58,307 nucleotides of DNA from an uncultured Gammaproteobacteria bacterium (GTDB taxonomy: Bacteria; Pseudomonadota; Gammaproteobacteria; Steroidobacterales; XN24): contig CALDWW010000018.1 of assembly GCA_937924335.1 (NCBI GenBank), forward strand, positions 1 through 58,307. The letters run 5' to 3'. Under the pieces are notes generated by a model. It searched no databases, was not told the DNA's origin, and saw only the letters and a list, made by a program, of their open reading frames with translations. Below are positions 55,426 through 58,307 of this stretch, in pieces. The translations under genes were made by a program, and so were the position numbers. Numbering within the stretch: position 1 is the stretch's first letter; every line of letters starts with the position of its first letter.

Positions 55426-56520
55426 TTACTCGGTCACAAGTGCGCGGACGCGGGTGACCGCCGCAGCTACATCATCGGGTCCGGAGTCAGCCGTGCGGCC
55501 TGAACGGTCATCGGTAATCCATGCTGCCTGGCCGGACTCAAGCAACCGCTGGTGGAAGAGCGTCAGATCTCTCGTCAGTCTGCGAGGTCCTGCCCGCATC
55601 AATAGTCGATACAGGTTGGCCCCGGCACGAAAGTCCGTCGTGTGGGTTTGGCCGCCCTCGAGGTCAAACATGAGAACAGCCTTGCCGGTCGCGCAGCACT
55701 CCGAGAGCATCGAAACACTATCACTGGTGACGATGAATGAGTCTGAAAGTGCAAGTATTCCCAGATACGGATTCGACTCCTCATCCGCGGACCAACGGTA
55801 GATGAAGTGGGGACAGTCGACAGCCGAGATGAGCGCATCAGTGGCTGCGCATGATGTGCGAGCGCTGGAACTGATCAGTAACGACCCGCCATTCCGGCCC
55901 GCCGTTGCGGATGCCAGGCTGCCCAGGGCACGGCCGGCGTTGGGGCCCAGAGTATACGGTCCGCTATTGCCTCCGAGGATCAATCCGATCCGGGGCTCCG
56001 GGAGATGATCGAAAGCGTGCGACCAGGTCTTCGCTGCGGAAGCCAGACTGGCTTCTGTGACCCGGTGCAGGGTGCCTAGGTTCTGCTGGACATTGTCACG
56101 TTTCGGCAGACGATACTGAGGCGTCGTGACTACGAGATCGAAATTGGCACAATCCGCCCAGGGTCGCCCGATGTGGACCAGCTTCGCCTGGCCTCCGGAA
56201 CGCGCCTTGATCCAGCGACAGATGGGCTCGTTGCGCATCCCTGCGGAGATCACGATCTCGGGCCACGGCGGCCGCAGGGGAGTGGACGCGTCTTTGTCGA
56301 TCCCGGCAAGGCTTGGTACTCGCCACAATCCGGGAACGAAATCGTAACTGCGATACTTCAGACGTTTGACTTCAAACGGCCATTGAAGCGCCTCTGCGAG
56401 CGCAACCAGCTGTGTCCTCTCGCCGGCCCGGTAGCCCGCTACGACCCAGACAGCAGGCGGTCTGCCGCTGCCCTTGCGATCGCTGCGAGTCATGTCGATC
56501 GGTGCTCTGGAGGATTGCAT
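55426..56520 (-). CDS. ELM1-like (DUF1022) protein, copy 2
   Basis: A 364-residue paralogue of the protein at 50544-51677. Shared blocks: VWVVAGYRAGERTQLVALAEAL, PPWPEIVISAGMRNEPICRWI, LVHIGRPWADCANFDLVVTTPQYRLP, IGLILGGNSGPYTLG and SFIVTSDSVSMLSECCATGKAVLMFD. ATG 56520 is preferred (GGAG nine bases upstream); the frame is open for 87 more codons but that part is low-complexity and not conserved in the paralogue. It is divergent from the second sulfotransferase gene. A GT-B-like glycosyltransferase role is suspected, not shown. Confidence 0.83.
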   Translation of the reverse strand: MQSSRAPIDMTRSDRKGSGRPPAVWVVAGYRAGERTQLVALAEALQWPFEVKRLKYRSYDFVPGLWRVPSLAGIDKDASTPLRPPWPEIVISAGMRNEPICRWIKARSGGQAKLVHIGRPWADCANFDLVVTTPQYRLPKRDNVQQNLGTLHRVTEASLASAAKTWSHAFDHLPEPRIGLILGGNSGPYTLGPNAGRALGSLASATAGRNGGSLLISSSARTSCAATDALISAVDCPHFIYRWSADEESNPYLGILALSDSFIVTSDSVSMLSECCATGKAVLMFDLEGGQTHTTDFRAGANLYRLLMRAGPRRLTRDLTLFHQRLLESGQAAWITDDRSGRTADSGPDDVAAAVTRVRALVTE

Positions 56521-56871
56521 AGGATCTGACTCCGCCGGGGGTATTCGCACGCGGCAGGCGAGGAGGGCGGTCCTCTGGAATCTGCTCCCACTCGCAGCCG
56601 CTGATCGTGTCCCGGCCGCGATTGTATGCGATCGACGGGCTGCCTTGCCGACCGGTGAGTCGTTTCCGCACCCGGTTGGATACGGCAGGCCGATGCGCGA
56701 CGCCCTCCCATCCACATCATCGCAATGCTGTCTGTTGCGCGGTCCCCGGGTGGTTTGGCAATGCCTCGTAAGGTGCATCATAATATCGGGTTTACCGCGA
56801 GAATCTCGCCCGGACAGACCCGATACCGGTGACTTCTCGACAAATCGCTTGCGCTATCGGCGGTGACTCCC
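56521..56871. other. Intergenic region between ELM1-like copy 2 and sulfotransferase copy 2
   Basis: About 350 bases between divergent genes. It is covered on the minus strand by an open extension of the ELM1-like frame, which I judge non-coding. An AT-richer spot around 56775-56795 (CATCATAATATCGGG) is the likeliest promoter. No RNA or repeat seen. Confidence 0.45.
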
Positions 56872-57837
56872 ATGTTTCAGATCAGTGACGGCGTCAAAAA
56901 GTGGTCGATCCTGCTTCCGACCTATCCATTACCTGCCAGTTGGCGCGTGGGCCTGCGGCGGCGCTACCTCTCCAGGCTGGAACTGGCCAAGGCTCGCCGG
57001 GCGAGCCTGCTAATCATCGGCCATCCCAAGAGCGGCAATACCTGGCTCAAGGTGATGATTTCACGCCTGTTTCAGGTGCGTTTCGAGCTGCCTGCCTCGC
57101 GCCTTATCAATACCGACGAACTGGCGCTCAAGAACCCGGCCATTCCTCGTCTGGCGGCGAGCAACGGCTACTACAGTTATGAAGGCGCGATAGGCGAGGC
57201 GCTCGAACCCGGCGCGCCGGACTCGGAACTGCGTCACAAACCTGTCCTGCTGATCGCGCGGAATCCCTGTGATATCGCTGTGTCGTGGTTTTTCCAGTTC
57301 ACCAAGAGACAATCGGCCCACAAGCAGGAATTGATCAATCACTTCATCGAGCATCCCATTGACCGCAAGACCATCGCGATGTGGGATTTTGTTCGCCATA
57401 GCGACATCGGACTGCCATTCTTGGTGGACTATCTCAATACCTGGGAGAGGAATCTCGCGGGTCTGGACCGCTCACTAATCATCCGTTATGAAGATTTGCG
57501 GGCCCGACCGGCAGAGACGTTGCGCAAGGTCGTGGATCTGATGGATTACGACTTCAGTGACGAAGAGATACAGGAAGCAGTCGATTTCGGTTCCTTCGAC
57601 AATTTGCGCAAGCTGGAGACCAGTGGCTTTTTCCGCCAGGGCGGACTGACACTTCGGGATCCCAACGACCCGAATTCCTTCAAGGTCCGTCGCGGGAAGG
57701 TAGGCGGTTACAGGGACTACTTCTCGCCGGAACAAGTGGCCGAACTCGACGAACTGGTTCGATCGAGAATGTCGCCGACGTTCGGCTACACTCCGGAAGC
57801 ACCCGAGCAGCCTCGCGCCGATACAGCCGAGGTTTGA
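56872..57837 (+). CDS. PAPS-dependent sulfotransferase (copy 2)
   Basis: A cytosolic-type sulfotransferase of 321 residues (324 if GTG 56863 is used). Phosphosulfate loop IIGHPKSGNTWLKVM, 3-prime phosphate site IARNPCDIAVSWFFQF, IIRYEDLRARPAETLRKV, and the C-terminal RRGKVGGYRDYFSPEQ. It is a paralogue of the protein at 36691-37641, with the same order and the same VGGYRDYF motif. It lies between two ELM1-like genes. Likely acceptor: a glycolipid or other sugar hydroxyl. Confidence 0.9.
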   Translation: MFQISDGVKKWSILLPTYPLPASWRVGLRRRYLSRLELAKARRASLLIIGHPKSGNTWLKVMISRLFQVRFELPASRLINTDELALKNPAIPRLAASNGYYSYEGAIGEALEPGAPDSELRHKPVLLIARNPCDIAVSWFFQFTKRQSAHKQELINHFIEHPIDRKTIAMWDFVRHSDIGLPFLVDYLNTWERNLAGLDRSLIIRYEDLRARPAETLRKVVDLMDYDFSDEEIQEAVDFGSFDNLRKLETSGFFRQGGLTLRDPNDPNSFKVRRGKVGGYRDYFSPEQVAELDELVRSRMSPTFGYTPEAPEQPRADTAEV

Positions 57838-57930
57838 TACGGGTTGGCCGAAGTCGTCGGCTGCGGGTAGCCACGCACCCGCTGGTTTCCGAAGGCTTCG
57901 ATGCCTGACTGGCTCTCCGGGAGGACCACG

Positions 57931-58307
57931 ATGAGCGATGGCGAAGACAACGACCGGTCCGTGGAACCATCGGCACCGCGCATCTGGTTCGTGGTCGGCG
58001 ACCGACTGGGCGACAACGCGCAGGTCGAGAATCTGGTCAGTGGGCTTGGATTGCCTTGCGAAAGACGCTATGTCCGGGTCAAGGATCCATGGGTCAAGGG
58101 CAAACCCAAGGTCGTACCTTCCCTGCATCATCTGGACCTGTCAGCTTCCGATGAAATGGTTCCGCCGTGGCCGGACATGGTCATCACTGTTGGTCGCCGT
58201 CTGTCGATGGTAGCGCTGTGGATCCGTGAACAGTCGCGGGGGCGCACGAAGATCGTACTGATCGGCAAACCGTCATGCTCCGCAGACCCATTCGCGCTGA
58301 TCGTTAC
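57931..58307 (+). CDS. ELM1-like (DUF1022) protein, copy 3, partial
   Basis: The first 125 residues of a third ELM1-like protein; the gene runs off the right edge. After a polar leader it reads RIWFVVGDRLGDNAQVENLVSGL, then VPPWPDMVITVGRRLSMVALWI and KIVLIGKPSCSADPFALIV, each block matching the first 130 residues of copies 1 and 2. ATG 57931 has GGGAGGA at good spacing. It follows the second sulfotransferase by 93 bases on the same strand, so both may share a transcript. Confidence 0.85.
   Translation, partial: MSDGEDNDRSVEPSAPRIWFVVGDRLGDNAQVENLVSGLGLPCERRYVRVKDPWVKGKPKVVPSLHHLDLSASDEMVPPWPDMVITVGRRLSMVALWIREQSRGRTKIVLIGKPSCSADPFALIV

Overview
The window looks like a piece of chromosome from a GC-rich gammaproteobacterium. 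Two gene strings of that class are intact: pepA-holC-hypothetical-valS divergent from lptF-lptG (left edge to 5.4 kb), and queG divergent from nnr-tsaE-amidase-mutL-miaA-hfq-hflX-hflK-hflC-DUF2065-purA (14.6-27.3 kb), the order seen in Escherichia coli and relatives. MutL carries the metal-binding endonuclease motif that MutH-using enterics lack, so this is not an enteric. I cannot name the genus; an uncultured or marine lineage is a guess.

Layout. 1-9.0 kb: aminoacylation, peptidase, LPS export (LptFG), an RDD membrane protein, a large secreted M14 carboxypeptidase and an exported helical-repeat protein. 9.2-14.5 kb: a 2OG-oxygenase-like gene broken by an in-frame TGA, tRNA-Glu(CTC), then pcnB-folK-deoxynucleoside kinase-panB-panC. 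14.6-27.3 kb: the housekeeping supercluster. 27.2-32.7 kb: a TPR sulfotransferase, a DUF3422 membrane protein and a four-part signalling protein (RyR-like, TPR, SLOG-like, class III cyclase). 38.6-41.75 kb: a worn accessory patch beside tRNA-Leu(CAG), with hairpin repeats, a frameshifted DUF6090-like gene, a possible recombinase scar, a small membrane protein and an intact alternative oxidase.

The most interesting part is 32.8-58.3 kb. Counterparts of all five proteins known to be needed for ceramide synthesis in Caulobacter are present but scattered: a serine palmitoyltransferase-like enzyme with its own acyl carrier protein (53.7-55.1 kb), a fatty acyl-AMP ligase and an NAD-dependent epimerase/dehydratase (43-45.8 kb), and a GNAT-type acyltransferase (33.8-35.0 kb). 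Mixed with them are a diacylglycerol-kinase-fold lipid kinase, a MobA-like nucleotidyltransferase, a Tam41-like cytidylyltransferase, an MsbA-type ABC exporter, three ELM1-like proteins, two related GT8-like glycosyltransferases, two related sulfotransferases, a 2OG-Fe(II) oxygenase, an FkbM methyltransferase and a metallophosphoesterase. My reading is a pathway for an anionic, probably glycosylated and sulfated sphingolipid of the outer membrane. The family calls come from visible motifs; the assembled pathway is inference.
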